From NCBI GenBank assembly GCA_937995595.1, contig CALKJW010000005.1, positions 62,001 through 126,000 on the forward strand: 64,000 nt of DNA, read 5' to 3'. Both the position numbers and the translations under genes were made by a program. Shown piece after piece: positions 38,305 to 47,335 of this stretch. Source of the stretch: an uncultured Phycisphaerales bacterium (GTDB taxonomy: Bacteria; Planctomycetota; Phycisphaerae; Phycisphaerales; UBA1924). Below the pieces are notes generated by a model. The model was not told the origin of the DNA. It saw only the letters and a list, made by a program, of their open reading frames with translations, and ran no database searches. Each line of letters opens with the position of its first letter. The first letter of the stretch is position 1.

Positions 38305-39213
38305 GTGCTGCTCAGACTGCTCAACCCCGCGCGGCGCCGGCACCGCTGGCCGATCAAGGCCGCGGTACTCGGCGCGGCGTTCCTGCTCGTGCTCTACCCC
38401 GACCCGCGGCTGCTGTTCCGCCATGCGCGGCACTGGTCGGACCCGGGCGCGATGATCGAGCCCGATGAGCCCGCGCTGCAACCGATCGTCGCGCATGTCG
38501 AGTCCCTGCTCGCGAGCGAGCCGGGCCTGCGCGACGACCCGCGCGAGGTCCTGCGCGCGGTTGAACGCGTGGTCTACAACCGCATCGCCTACGAGTGGGA
38601 CTGGGTGACGTGGGGCTGCGCCGACTACCTGCCCACCGTCGCCGAGACGATCGCCAAGGGGCGCGAGGACTGCGACGGTCGCGCGGTGGTCGCGGCATCG
38701 GTGCTGCGCAAACTGGGGTACGAGGCGCACCTCGTGACCGACGGCTCGCACCTGTGGGTGCGGACGGCCCACGGCGAGGCGATGGCGCCGATGGCGACCG
38801 CCAGCGGTCGCACGCTGGTGTCGACCACGGCCGAGGGCGCGTCGCTGGACCCGTTCGCGGTGCTGGGCGCAAGCGCGCTGCTGATCGACTGGCCCAGGAA
38901 CATCGCCTACGGCGTCGCCGTGTTCCCGGTTGGGCGAACGGCGATCTGCGCAGCGGCGGTCTGGTTGGTCCTGCTGCCGCGTCGGCCGCGCCCGGGTACG
39001 GCGGTGCTCGGGGCGGCGCTGTTCGTTGGCGCGCTGTGGACGTGGCGGGCCGCGTGCTGGGACCCGTGGGACAACAGTCTCATCGGTGCGTGGGCGGGCC
39101 TGGGCCTCGCGGCGGCAGGTGCGTGCGCCGCGGGGCGACGGCGGCCCCACGTGCTGGCGCACGCGGGGACTTCCCCAAATGGCGGGGAAAAACAACCAAT
39201 CTCAACGGCCTGA
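38305..39213 (+). CDS. Transglutaminase-like membrane protein
   Basis: 302 aa from GTG 38305 (GGAG about 10 nt upstream); a TTG at 38263 overlapping the mqnD stop would add 14 residues. One helix at the N-terminus (about 17-33), then a papain-like transglutaminase core: YEWDWVTWGCADYLPTVAETI, the catalytic Cys in REDCDGRAVVAASVLRKLGY, and His in LVTDGSHLWV with a following Asp less clear. Two or three C-terminal helices (from about residue 195) anchor it. The domain probably lies outside the membrane as a protease or amidase; substrate unknown. Cotranscription with mqnD is likely. Confidence 0.75.
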   Translation: MLLRLLNPARRRHRWPIKAAVLGAAFLLVLYPDPRLLFRHARHWSDPGAMIEPDEPALQPIVAHVESLLASEPGLRDDPREVLRAVERVVYNRIAYEWDWVTWGCADYLPTVAETIAKGREDCDGRAVVAASVLRKLGYEAHLVTDGSHLWVRTAHGEAMAPMATASGRTLVSTTAEGASLDPFAVLGASALLIDWPRNIAYGVAVFPVGRTAICAAAVWLVLLPRRPRPGTAVLGAALFVGALWTWRAACWDPWDNSLIGAWAGLGLAAAGACAAGRRRPHVLAHAGTSPNGGEKQPISTA

Positions 39214-39219
39214 ATCGCG

Positions 39220-39250
39220 TTGCCCGATGGGCTGCGCGCGGGCATACTTT
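39220..39250 (+). promoter_or_regulatory. Possible promoter for the five-heme cytochrome
   Basis: TTGCCC (39220-39225) with CATACT (39243-39248) at 17 nt, or TACTTT (39245-39250) at 19 nt. The leader to GTG 39370 would be about 115 nt. Weak match. Confidence 0.3.
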
Positions 39251-39369
39251 GGCTGAATGCATCCAACTCTCGGCGCACCACGTATGTGCCGATAGAGCGG
39301 TTGCCCGCTCGTTGTTTGTTCGTTGTCCGTTGCCGGTCCGTTCCGGGCTTGCGTGGGAAGGAGCCGCGA

Positions 39370-41382
39370 GTGAAGCGAGATCAGTCTGATAAGCGCGTCC
39401 GGGCCAGGGCATTGGCCTGGGCGAGTGTGGTGTGCCTCACCGCGGTGGGCGCGGCGGTGGCGTTCGATCCGCCCATGCTCCCGTTGCAGACCACGCGCGT
39501 CGACTTCTTCAGCGGCGGCACGCCCGCGGGCTCGCTCTCCGAGCCGTTGATCGGGCCGAACAACTGCAGCAACTGCCACGGCGGCTACCAGCCCGACCAG
39601 GCGCCCTACGACCGTTGGATCACCAGCCTGATGGGCCAGGCCAGCCGCGACCCGGTCTTCTGGGCCGCGTTCTCGATCGCCCAGCAGGACGCCGAGTTCA
39701 TCGGCGACTTCTGCCTGCGCTGCCACACGCCCATCGGCTGGGCGCGCGGCAAACTCATGGACCCGAACCCGACCGACGGCTCCACGCTCAGCGGCATCGA
39801 CTTCACCGGGGTGTCCTGCTCGGTGTGCCACCGCATGGTGGACCCGGAGTACGTCCCCGGCCAGAGCCCCGCGCGCGACGAGTCCATCCTGCTGGCCGTT
39901 CCCGGCAGCGGGCACCTGTGGCCGCACAACGCGAACTACGTGCTCGACCCGCAGGACTACCGGCGCGGCCCGCACGACCTGCAGGCCGACTGGCTGATCC
40001 ACAACCCGCCCGACCCTGAGACCGGCTTCCCCGGCGGCTGGCCCGGCTTCCACGAGTGGGAGCGGTCGCCGTTCCATCAGGACTCGCGCATGTGCGCAAC
40101 GTGCCACGACGTGAGCACGCCCACGTACACCCTCGACACCAACACCGGCGCGTACGTGCCCAACGCGCTCAACGCGCCGCCGCCGGTGAACAAGTACCAC
40201 CAGTTCCCCGAGCAGCGCACCTACAGCGAGTGGGCCAACAGCCTGTTCGGGCAGGGGCCGGTCGATCTGAACGGGCGCTTCGGCGGCAGCCGCGGCGCGG
40301 TCAGTTCGTGCCAGGACTGCCACATGCCGGGCATCCCCGGCGCGGGGTGCGGTATCGAGGCACCGCAACGGCCCGCCATCGCGCAGCACGACTTCAACGG
40401 GTCCAACTCCTGGGTGCTGCAGGCGATCCTCGAACTCTGGGACTTCGACGCGGCGGAGACAAACCTGAGCCAGGAGGCCGTCGACGGCGCGCTGGCCCGG
40501 AACCGCAGCATGATGGAGCGCGCCAGCGACATGGAACTGTCGCGCATCGGCGACGACCTGAACGTGCGCATCATCAACTTCAGCGGCCACAAACTGCCCA
40601 CCGGCTACGTCGAGGGCCGGCGCATGTGGATCAACGTGCGCTTCCTCGCGGCCAACGGGGCCGTGCTCGCCGAGCACGGCGCGTACGACTTCGACACCGC
40701 GACGCTCGACGCCGCGAGCACGAAGGTGTACGAGGCCAAGCACGGCATCGACGCGACCGTCGCCGCGCTGACCGGCGAGCCCGAGGGCGAGGCCTTCCGT
40801 CTGGCGCTGGTCAACACGATCCTCAAGGACAACCGCATTCCGCCGATGGGCTTCAACAACGCGGCGTTCGAACTGCTGCAGGCCGGCTCGGTCCCGCCGA
40901 ACCTGTACGCCGACGGGCAGTACTGGGACGACACGCTGTTCGAGATCCCGACCGGCGCGGCGCGGGCCGAGGTCGTGGTCTACCACCAGACCTCGACGCG
41001 CGAGTACATGGAGTTCCTGCGCGACCAGGACCAGCGCGTCTTCCCGATCAACCCGATCACGCAGGAGCGCATCCTGCCGATCGCGACGCTGCCCTACATC
41101 CCAGAGCGCTTCGACGACCCGCCGGCCAACACCATGGGCCAGTTGGCGTACAACCTCTGGGCCGCGCTGGGCAAGAGCGAGCCCGTGGTCATGGACGAGG
41201 GCTCGATCGTGGTCGGCTGCCTGTGCGACTGGAACAGCAACGGCGTGACCGACGTGCCGGACATCTTCGCGTTCCTCGGCGACTGGTTCGCCGCGACGCC
41301 CGCGGCCAACAACTTCGGCGGCACGCCCGGCGTTCCGGCAATCTTCGCGTTCCTGACGTGCTGGTTCGCGGGCTGCCCCTGA
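39370..41382 (+). CDS. Exported five-heme c-type cytochrome with GC-type dockerin-like tail
   Basis: 670 aa from GTG 39370, with GGAAGGAG as ribosome binding site. A signal peptide (about 1-32) is followed by five CxxCH heme c sites: CSNCH (66), CLRCH (115), CSVCH (150), CATCH (242) and CQDCH (314). The second half (about 370-610) has no heme motif but contains FSGHKLPTGYVEGRRMWINV, a phrase of this multiheme family, and looks like a beta-rich domain. The C-terminus (about 619-670) is an EF-hand-like pair: DWNSNGVTDVPDIFAFLGDW and GVPAIFAFLTCWFAGCP. It is an electron carrier or oxidoreductase outside the cytoplasm; the reaction is unknown. Confidence 0.9.
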   Translation: MKRDQSDKRVRARALAWASVVCLTAVGAAVAFDPPMLPLQTTRVDFFSGGTPAGSLSEPLIGPNNCSNCHGGYQPDQAPYDRWITSLMGQASRDPVFWAAFSIAQQDAEFIGDFCLRCHTPIGWARGKLMDPNPTDGSTLSGIDFTGVSCSVCHRMVDPEYVPGQSPARDESILLAVPGSGHLWPHNANYVLDPQDYRRGPHDLQADWLIHNPPDPETGFPGGWPGFHEWERSPFHQDSRMCATCHDVSTPTYTLDTNTGAYVPNALNAPPPVNKYHQFPEQRTYSEWANSLFGQGPVDLNGRFGGSRGAVSSCQDCHMPGIPGAGCGIEAPQRPAIAQHDFNGSNSWVLQAILELWDFDAAETNLSQEAVDGALARNRSMMERASDMELSRIGDDLNVRIINFSGHKLPTGYVEGRRMWINVRFLAANGAVLAEHGAYDFDTATLDAASTKVYEAKHGIDATVAALTGEPEGEAFRLALVNTILKDNRIPPMGFNNAAFELLQAGSVPPNLYADGQYWDDTLFEIPTGAARAEVVVYHQTSTREYMEFLRDQDQRVFPINPITQERILPIATLPYIPERFDDPPANTMGQLAYNLWAALGKSEPVVMDEGSIVVGCLCDWNSNGVTDVPDIFAFLGDWFAATPAANNFGGTPGVPAIFAFLTCWFAGCP

Positions 41383-41414
41383 GCAGAGCCGTCTCGCGAT
41401 GACACGGCCCCCAA

Positions 41415-41445
41415 GGCCCGGGCACGCTCCCGGGCCATTCTCATA
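41415..41445 (+). terminator. Terminator after the five-heme cytochrome
   Basis: GGCCCGGG (41415-41422) pairs with CCCGGGCC (41429-41436) around CACGCT, followed by ATTCTCATATT. Confidence 0.75.
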
Positions 41446-41504
41446 TTGCGATGGTTTGTCGCCGATTCGCGGGATGTCCAGCGGCTGTCAAACTGGGCAA
41501 CCTC

Positions 41505-41567
41505 GATCAACGTGGTTCGTCGCGGCACCCTCGGAACAGGGTGCCACTGGAGGCGAAGAGGTTGATC
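41505..41567 (+). promoter_or_regulatory. Nested inverted repeats, possible structured leader
   Basis: The inner stem GGCACCCT (41524-41531) pairs with AGGGTGCC (41538-41545), loop CGGAAC; the outer stem GATCAAC (41505-41511) pairs with GTTGATC (41561-41567). It could be a leader RNA element of the gene at 41719, but it matches no riboswitch consensus I know. Confidence 0.3.
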
Positions 41568-41718
41568 AGAAACCGGTCATCTTGTCATGATTTGCTGAAA
41601 CCGGCGGGCGGCGTTGCGCGCATGGGAATATCTGTCGTTGCAGCGTCGTTCATCCGCGGCGTCGGCCCGCGTCTGGGCCGGCAGGCGGTTCAGGCTCAGT
41701 TTCAACAGGAGGAAGAGC

Positions 41719-44286
41719 ATGAGGCGGAGAGCAAGCGCGTGGGGCGCGTTGGCGATGGTGATCGCGGGCGTGGGGGGCAATGCCCTCGCGCAGATGACGC
41801 CCATCGCGGCGACTGGCTGGAACCGGGACGTGGTGATCGAGAACACCGCGGCGGCGCCTCTCGGCGATTACGCGCAGCCGTTCGACACCTTCAACAACTG
41901 GGCGTGGTACGAGCGGAACCTGCCCGGCTCGACCAAGGGCCTGCCGGTGGGTGGGACGTTCGTGAGCCTGCTCGACGGCACGATGGTGCAGTTCCAGCCC
42001 TACAACCAGAACAACGCGCTGTTCCTCGACGTGCCCAACCCGACGGGGACGCTGACGCTCGCGCCGGCCGACCAGCGCGAGTACGAAACGATCGCGGTCT
42101 TCGCTTCGTCGTCGAACCAGGGCGGCACGGGCACGTTGACGATCACGTTCACCGACTCCTCGACCGTCGGCCCGCTGAACTTCAACGCGCAGGACTGGTT
42201 CAACGTCACGACCAACAACGCGCTGAACAACCTCGGGCGCGCCAACACGGTGAGCAGCGCGATCGACGACGCCTCGGCGGGCAACCCGCGCGTCTACCAG
42301 ACGACGATCAACCTCGGCGCACTCGGGCTCAACACGCGGCGCGTGCAGAGCATCACCTTCACCAAGCCCAACGTCGGCGGGGCGAGCCAGAACACGGTGG
42401 TCATGGCCCTCAGCGGCCTGCCCGCGATTTCGCAGATGAACCCGCTCTCGGTCAGCGGGTTCAACCGCGACATCGTCGTTGAGAACACGGCGACCACGCC
42501 GTACTCGACCTTCGCCGAGTCGTTCGACCTGGTCAACAACCTGTGCTTCTACGAGACCGGCCTGCCCGGCACGCTCAAGGGCCTGCCCATCGGCGGGCAG
42601 TTCTTCAGCGTGTCCAACGCCGCGATCGTCGGGCAACTCGCGCCCTACAACCAGAACAACGCGCTGCTGCTCTCGACGATCATCCCCGCGGCGACGCTCA
42701 CGCTCGACCCGGGGGACCAGCGTCCGTACGACCTGCTGGCGGTCTTCGCCTCGACCTCGTCGGGCGGCGGTCTGGGCTCGCTGGTGATACACTTCACCGA
42801 TTCGACCTCGTCGGCCCCGATCGCGTTCAACGCGCAGGACTGGTTCAACGTCACGACCAACAACGCGCTGAACAACCTCGGCCGCCTCAACCTGAACACC
42901 AACGCCATCGACGACGGCTCGGCGGGCAACCCGCGCATCTACCAGACGGTGCTCAACCTCTCGGGCCTTGGCCTGAACAACCGCGCGGTGCACTCGATCA
43001 CCTTCACGCGGCCGGCCACCGGCGCGACCGCCATCTTCGGCGTCAGCGGGCAGGCGGTCTCGGGGCCGATCGGCGCGTGCGTGCTGGCCGACGGCTCGTG
43101 CTACGTCTCCAGCCAGGGCGCGTGCACCGGCACCTTCCAGGGTGAGAACACCTCGTGCCCGCCGACCGGCGCGTGCATCGCGGCCAACGGCGACTGCAGC
43201 ATCCGTACCTCGGCCAACTGCGCGTTCGTCGGCGGCACGTGGCAGGGCCCGTCGACGACCTGCCCCGCCACCGGCGCGTGCATCGCATCGAACGGCGACT
43301 GCACGCAACTCAACTCCTTCCAGTGCGCCTTCCAGGGCGGCACGTTCCTCGGCGGGGCGTGCCCCGGCGCGGGCGCGTGCATCGCGTCCAACGGTGACTG
43401 CACGCAACTCAACTCCTTCCAGTGCGCCTTCCAGGGCGGTTCGTTCCAGGGCGTGGGCGCGTCGTGCCCGCAGGCCGGCGCGTGCTGCGTCGGCGGCTCG
43501 TGCGTGCTGCTCAACGCCTTCCAGTGCGCGTTCCAGAACGGCGCGTTTGAGGGCCCCGGCACCAACTGCACCGCAGGCCCGGCCGTCGGCGCCAACTCGC
43601 CCGGCCTGTTCATCCCCGACAACGTCACGGTCGAGGACTCGCTCGTTGTCACCAGCACGACGCCGCTGAGTTCGGTCTTCCTCGTCTTGAACATCAGCCA
43701 CACGTGGATCGGCGACGTGTCGGTGACGCTGACGTTCTTTCCCGATGCGGGCGGCCAGATCGGACCGATCGACGTCTTCAACCGGCCCCGCCGGTTCTCC
43801 AACGCCGGGTTCGGCGCCCCCTCGGACCTGTCCAACGCCGGCAACTACATCTTCGGCGACGGCGGGGCGGACCTGTGGGCCGCGCTGGCGTCGGCGCCCG
43901 CGGTGGTGCCGCACGGGTTCTACAGCCCGTCGACCAACGACGGCTCGGCGACCAGCCCGCCCAACGGCGCGTTCACCTCGTTCGCGCCCTTTGCCGGCAT
44001 CAACCCGGCCGGCCTGTGGCGGATCTCCATCACCGACAGCGCTGGCGGCGACACCGGCACGCTGCACACCTGGAGCATCAACGGCAGCCCGTGCGAGAAC
44101 CAGGGCCCGAACTGCCCGGCCGACTGGGACGGCAACGGCCAGGTGCAGGTCAACGATATCTTCGCGTTCCTCTCCGACTGGTTCGCGGGCGTTCCTGCGG
44201 CGCAGAACTTCGGCGGCTCGCCCGGCGTGCCGGCGATCTTCGCGTTCCTGAGCGAGTGGTTCGCGCACGGCGTCGGTCCCTGCTGA
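41719..44286 (+). CDS. Large secreted repeat protein with Cys-rich repeats, P-domain and GC tail
   Basis: 855 aa; AGGAGG lies 6 nt before ATG 41719. After the signal peptide (about 1-25, ending ALAQ) come two homologous beta-rich units of about 215 residues (beginning MTPIAATGWNRDVVIENT and MNPLSVSGFNRDIVVENT). Then follow five Cys-rich units of about 33 residues (GACIASNGDCTQLNSFQCAF type, about 452-620), a proprotein-convertase P-domain-like module (GLFIPDNVTVEDSLVV to GLWRISITDSAGGDTGTLH, about 630-790), and the EF-hand-like C-terminal module that ends VGPC. No catalytic residues are seen. It is probably a cell-surface adhesive or structural protein. Confidence 0.85.
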   Translation: MRRRASAWGALAMVIAGVGGNALAQMTPIAATGWNRDVVIENTAAAPLGDYAQPFDTFNNWAWYERNLPGSTKGLPVGGTFVSLLDGTMVQFQPYNQNNALFLDVPNPTGTLTLAPADQREYETIAVFASSSNQGGTGTLTITFTDSSTVGPLNFNAQDWFNVTTNNALNNLGRANTVSSAIDDASAGNPRVYQTTINLGALGLNTRRVQSITFTKPNVGGASQNTVVMALSGLPAISQMNPLSVSGFNRDIVVENTATTPYSTFAESFDLVNNLCFYETGLPGTLKGLPIGGQFFSVSNAAIVGQLAPYNQNNALLLSTIIPAATLTLDPGDQRPYDLLAVFASTSSGGGLGSLVIHFTDSTSSAPIAFNAQDWFNVTTNNALNNLGRLNLNTNAIDDGSAGNPRIYQTVLNLSGLGLNNRAVHSITFTRPATGATAIFGVSGQAVSGPIGACVLADGSCYVSSQGACTGTFQGENTSCPPTGACIAANGDCSIRTSANCAFVGGTWQGPSTTCPATGACIASNGDCTQLNSFQCAFQGGTFLGGACPGAGACIASNGDCTQLNSFQCAFQGGSFQGVGASCPQAGACCVGGSCVLLNAFQCAFQNGAFEGPGTNCTAGPAVGANSPGLFIPDNVTVEDSLVVTSTTPLSSVFLVLNISHTWIGDVSVTLTFFPDAGGQIGPIDVFNRPRRFSNAGFGAPSDLSNAGNYIFGDGGADLWAALASAPAVVPHGFYSPSTNDGSATSPPNGAFTSFAPFAGINPAGLWRISITDSAGGDTGTLHTWSINGSPCENQGPNCPADWDGNGQVQVNDIFAFLSDWFAGVPAAQNFGGSPGVPAIFAFLSEWFAHGVGPC
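42181..42236 (+). repeat. 56-nt exact direct repeat, copy 1
   Basis: Identical at DNA level to 42826-42881. It encodes FNAQDWFNVTTNNALNNLG in each of the two large beta-rich units of the surface protein. Perfect identity at all synonymous sites points to recent duplication or gene conversion. Confidence 0.9.
42826..42881 (+). repeat. 56-nt exact direct repeat, copy 2
   Basis: Second copy of the 56-nt repeat; 645 nt from the first, the length of one protein unit (215 codons). Confidence 0.9.
43297..43439 (+). repeat. Tandem repeat of the Cys-rich units (99-nt period)
   Basis: A 44-nt segment at 43297-43340 recurs exactly at 43396-43439. The period is 99 nt, or 33 residues, matching the Cys-rich protein units. 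Earlier and later units are diverged. Confidence 0.9.
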
Positions 44287-44320
44287 TCCGGCCTTCGCTG
44301 CGTATGCGTCAAGATCGAGC

Positions 44321-44358
44321 AAGGCCCCCGTTCTTCCAGGAACGGGGTCCTTCTTTGT
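44321..44358 (+). terminator. Terminator after the large secreted protein
   Basis: AAGGCCCCCGTTC (44321-44333) pairs with GAACGGGGTCCTT (44340-44352) with one mismatch, followed by CTTTGTCT. Confidence 0.75.
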
Positions 44359-44429
44359 CTCGCGCACGCGTCGGCGCGCCAACGATCCGACGATCGCTCG
44401 AATCTTGCCGCCTGCCGGAGGGTGCTGTC

Positions 44430-45788
44430 ATGACCACGATGCCGCTCGCGTTCGTTGCATGGGTTTCGATCGCCGCGGCGGCCCACTCTGCCGCAAACCC
44501 GCTTGCCGCAGGTGCGTTCGCCCCTCCGATCGACCTCGGGCCGCAACTCGGGCACGTCGGCCATGATCGTGCCCGCGTCTGGGCCCGTGCGGCCGAGCCG
44601 GGCACGCTCCGTCTCTGGGTGCTTGAGCACGGCGCATCGGCGCCGCGCTCGCTGGAGGCCGCCGCGACGGCCGATGACGACCTGTGCGTGGTGTTCGACC
44701 TCGCCGGCCTCAAGGCCGCGACCGAGTACCGGTTGGCGCTCAGCGATGCCCCGCCGCCGGTCTCGGATCCCGGCGTGTGGCCGCACTCGTTCCGCACCGC
44801 GCCCGACCCGGCACAGCCCGCGCGGGTGTCGATCGCGTTCGGCAGTTGCTGCAAGGACAAGCCGGGCGAGCCGCTGCCGATCTTCGCGACCCTCGCCTCG
44901 CACAGGCCCGACGCGCTGGTGCTCATCGGCGACACGCCGTACATCGACTCGACCGAACTGTCCGTGCAGCGCCGGCGCTACCGCGAGTTCTTCGCCAACC
45001 CGCAACTGGCCGCGCTCCGCGCGTCGACCGCGACCTACGCCACGTGGGACGACCACGACTTCGGCCGCAACGACACCGACGGTCGGCTCAAGGGGCGCGA
45101 CAACGCGCGGCGCGCGTTCGTCGAGTACCACGCCAACGCCGGGCCCGACGGGTGCGGCGGCCGGCGCGACGACGGCGAGAACGGGGAGGGCATCTACAGC
45201 AGGTTCCGCGCGGGGCCGGTCGAGGTGTTCCTGATCGATGCGAGGTGGTTCTCGCGCACCGAGCCGTCGCCGGTGGACCCCGAGCGGCAGACCCTGCTGG
45301 GCGCGCGGCAGTGGGAGTGGCTCAGGCGCGAACTCCGCGCCTCGACCGCGACCTTCAAGGTCCTCGCCACCGGGATGATCTGGAACGAGTCGGTCCGCCC
45401 GCTCAAGACCGACTACTGGGGCGCGTACCCGCACGAGCGCGCGGCGGTGTGGAAGTTCATCGCCGACGAGCGGATCGACGGCGTGGTGCTGATGGGCGGC
45501 GACATCCACCGCTCGCGGCTGCTCCGGCACCCGCCGGAGTTCGCCGGGACGCCGTACCCGCTGTACGAGTTCATCTCCTCGCCGCTGAGCCAGAGCGTGC
45601 ACGCCAACGCGAACGTGCCGCACCCGTCGCTGCTGTGGGACGCGGGCGACCCGTCCGTCTTTCTGCTGCTGGAGGCCGACTCGACGGTGTCGCCGCCGAC
45701 GCTCTCGGGCCGCTGGATCAACGCCGCGGGCGACGAACTGCACCGCGTGAGCGTCTGCGCCGACGAGATCGCGTGCCCGCAACATTAG
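44430..45788 (+). CDS. PhoD-like alkaline phosphatase/phosphodiesterase
   Basis: 452 aa with signal peptide (about 1-28); GGAGG lies 8 nt before ATG 44430. An Ig-like PhoD N-terminal domain (LGHVGHDRARVWARA to AATEYRLALSD) is followed by a metallophosphatase domain: IAFGSCCKDKPGEP, LVLIGDTPYID, TYATWDDHDFGRNDTDG, LATGMIWNES and VLMGGDIHRS. These are the metal-ligand motifs of the PhoD superfamily. The enzyme would cleave phosphate esters outside the cytoplasm. There is no pho box that I can recognise. Convergent with the Gfo/Idh/MocA gene (11 bp). Confidence 0.92.
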   Translation: MTTMPLAFVAWVSIAAAAHSAANPLAAGAFAPPIDLGPQLGHVGHDRARVWARAAEPGTLRLWVLEHGASAPRSLEAAATADDDLCVVFDLAGLKAATEYRLALSDAPPPVSDPGVWPHSFRTAPDPAQPARVSIAFGSCCKDKPGEPLPIFATLASHRPDALVLIGDTPYIDSTELSVQRRRYREFFANPQLAALRASTATYATWDDHDFGRNDTDGRLKGRDNARRAFVEYHANAGPDGCGGRRDDGENGEGIYSRFRAGPVEVFLIDARWFSRTEPSPVDPERQTLLGARQWEWLRRELRASTATFKVLATGMIWNESVRPLKTDYWGAYPHERAAVWKFIADERIDGVVLMGGDIHRSRLLRHPPEFAGTPYPLYEFISSPLSQSVHANANVPHPSLLWDAGDPSVFLLLEADSTVSPPTLSGRWINAAGDELHRVSVCADEIACPQH

Positions 45789-45799
45789 TTATGTCATTG

Positions 45800-47134
45800 T
45801 TATATCAGCGGCGTCTGGCCGGGCGTGGCCACCGCGTCGACCGGCATGGGCCCGAACCCGCTGACCGGGCGCGACAGGTCCAGCGCGCTGTTCAGGGCCT
45901 GCTCCCAGGTCACCTTCTTGCCCGTGTACGCGGCCATGCGCCCCATGATCGCCGTGAGCGTCGAGTGGGCCACGGCGCGGCCCTCGTTGGTCGGCTTGCC
46001 CTCGCGGATGCTGCGGACCAGGTCCGCGTGCTCCTGCACGTAGGGGTTGTTGTTCCTGCCGCCGAACTTCCACGACCGCTCGCCGACGATCTCGCCCCGC
46101 CCGCTGCTGAGCACGCACGTGCCCGCCGTGCCGACGAACACCTCCTCCACGCGCCCGTCGCACCCGTCGATCTGCCGGCAGTAACTCTGCACCGTCTGCC
46201 CGTCGGGGTAGACGTACTCGACGGCGAAGTGGTCGAACACATGGCCGAACGCCGGGCTGGTGCGCACCTGCCGCCCGCCCATCGCCCAGCACGAGACGGG
46301 CGTCGCGCCCAGCACCCAGTTGGCCACGTCGAGGTTGTGCACGTGCTGCTCGACGATGTGATCGCCCGAGAGCCACGTGAAGTACAGCCAGTTGCGGAGT
46401 TGCCACTCCAGGTCGCTCCACTCCGGCTGGCGCGGGTTCATCCACAGACCGCCCTGGTTCCAGTACACCCGCGCCGAGGTGATCTTGCCGATGAACCCCG
46501 CGCCCAGCCGCTTCATCGCTTCGAGGTAGCAGTTCTCGTGGCGCCGCTGCGTGCCCGCGACGACGCTCAGGCCGCGCCGGTCCGCCTCGTCGCACGCCGC
46601 GAGCACGCGCCGGATGCCCGCGGGATCGACGCCGACGGGCTTCTCGACGAACACGTGCTTGCCCGCGTGCACCGCCGCCTCGAACTGAACCGGGCGGAAG
46701 CCCGGCGGCGTGGCGAGGATGACGATGTCGACGTCCTTGAGATCGAGCAGTTGCCTGTACCCGTCGAACCCGGTGAAGCACCGCTCCGCGGGCACCTCCG
46801 CGCGCGTCGCCTGCTCGGGGTCGAGCGCGGCCAGTTGCGACTTGCTGCTGGCGATGCGCTCGGCGAAGACGTCGGCCATGGCCCAGATCTGCGTCTCGGG
46901 CGCTGCTTCGAGGATGTTCGCCGCGGCGCCGGTCCCGCGTCCGCCGCAGCCCACGACGCCGACCTTGAGGCTCGACCGGCCAAGGTGCACGCCGACGCGC
47001 GCGACCGCCGGCAGCACGCCGCCCGCGACGCCCACCGCCGCGGCGGCGGATGTCAGCACAAATCCGCGCCGGGTGATCGGCGCGCCGGGGTTGGGTGTCG
47101 AGTCGGTTACGGTGGGCGCGTTGGTCTTGTTCAT
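45800..47134 (-). CDS. Tat-exported Gfo/Idh/MocA family oxidoreductase
   Basis: 444 aa. The N-terminus has a twin-arginine signal (ITRRGFVLTSAAAAVG), so the folded NAD(P)-loaded enzyme is exported. The Rossmann core starts VGVVGCGGRGTGAAANI; EKPVGVD is the family's EKP motif; the C-terminal domain contains GGLWMNPRQPEW and HNLDVANWVLGA. Such proteins act on sugars or inositols; planctomycetes have many with a Tat signal. The substrate is unknown. AGGGAG is 6 nt before the ATG. A 200-bp gap to the divergent thioredoxin-like gene. Confidence 0.92.
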   Translation of the reverse strand: MNKTNAPTVTDSTPNPGAPITRRGFVLTSAAAAVGVAGGVLPAVARVGVHLGRSSLKVGVVGCGGRGTGAAANILEAAPETQIWAMADVFAERIASSKSQLAALDPEQATRAEVPAERCFTGFDGYRQLLDLKDVDIVILATPPGFRPVQFEAAVHAGKHVFVEKPVGVDPAGIRRVLAACDEADRRGLSVVAGTQRRHENCYLEAMKRLGAGFIGKITSARVYWNQGGLWMNPRQPEWSDLEWQLRNWLYFTWLSGDHIVEQHVHNLDVANWVLGATPVSCWAMGGRQVRTSPAFGHVFDHFAVEYVYPDGQTVQSYCRQIDGCDGRVEEVFVGTAGTCVLSSGRGEIVGERSWKFGGRNNNPYVQEHADLVRSIREGKPTNEGRAVAHSTLTAIMGRMAAYTGKKVTWEQALNSALDLSRPVSGFGPMPVDAVATPGQTPLI

Positions 47135-47335
47135 GGCGCACTCCCTGTTTGTGGCGACTTCGTGCGGGTCGGGTTGGGGTGTCGGACCCGGCGCGCTGAG
47201 CGTATCGTGCCTGCGTCGCGTTTGCACGCTGGGGGCGGGAGGGCGGCTCGCCGTCCGCTGGCGTTCGCGCCGGGCGCGCGCCGATGTCTCTGCAACCGCC
47301 CGAGTTCCGGATCTGTTCTCGACAGGAGGCTCCGC

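Larger units (their letters stand above)
41383..41718 (+). other. Intergenic region: terminator plus structured leader
   Basis: 336 bp without a supported gene. It holds the terminator at 41415-41445 and, further on, a pair of nested inverted repeats at 41505-41567 that lie upstream of the next coding sequence. Confidence 0.6.

Noticed and set aside
41446-41600. c-di-GMP (GEMM) or other known riboswitch
   Set aside because: The stems do not carry the conserved loop sequences of GEMM, TPP, cobalamin or SAM classes as far as I can compare them by eye.
43141-43600. CRISPR array or phage tail-like repeat
   Set aside because: The repeats lie in phase inside one open frame, have a 33-residue period and encode Cys-rich protein units.
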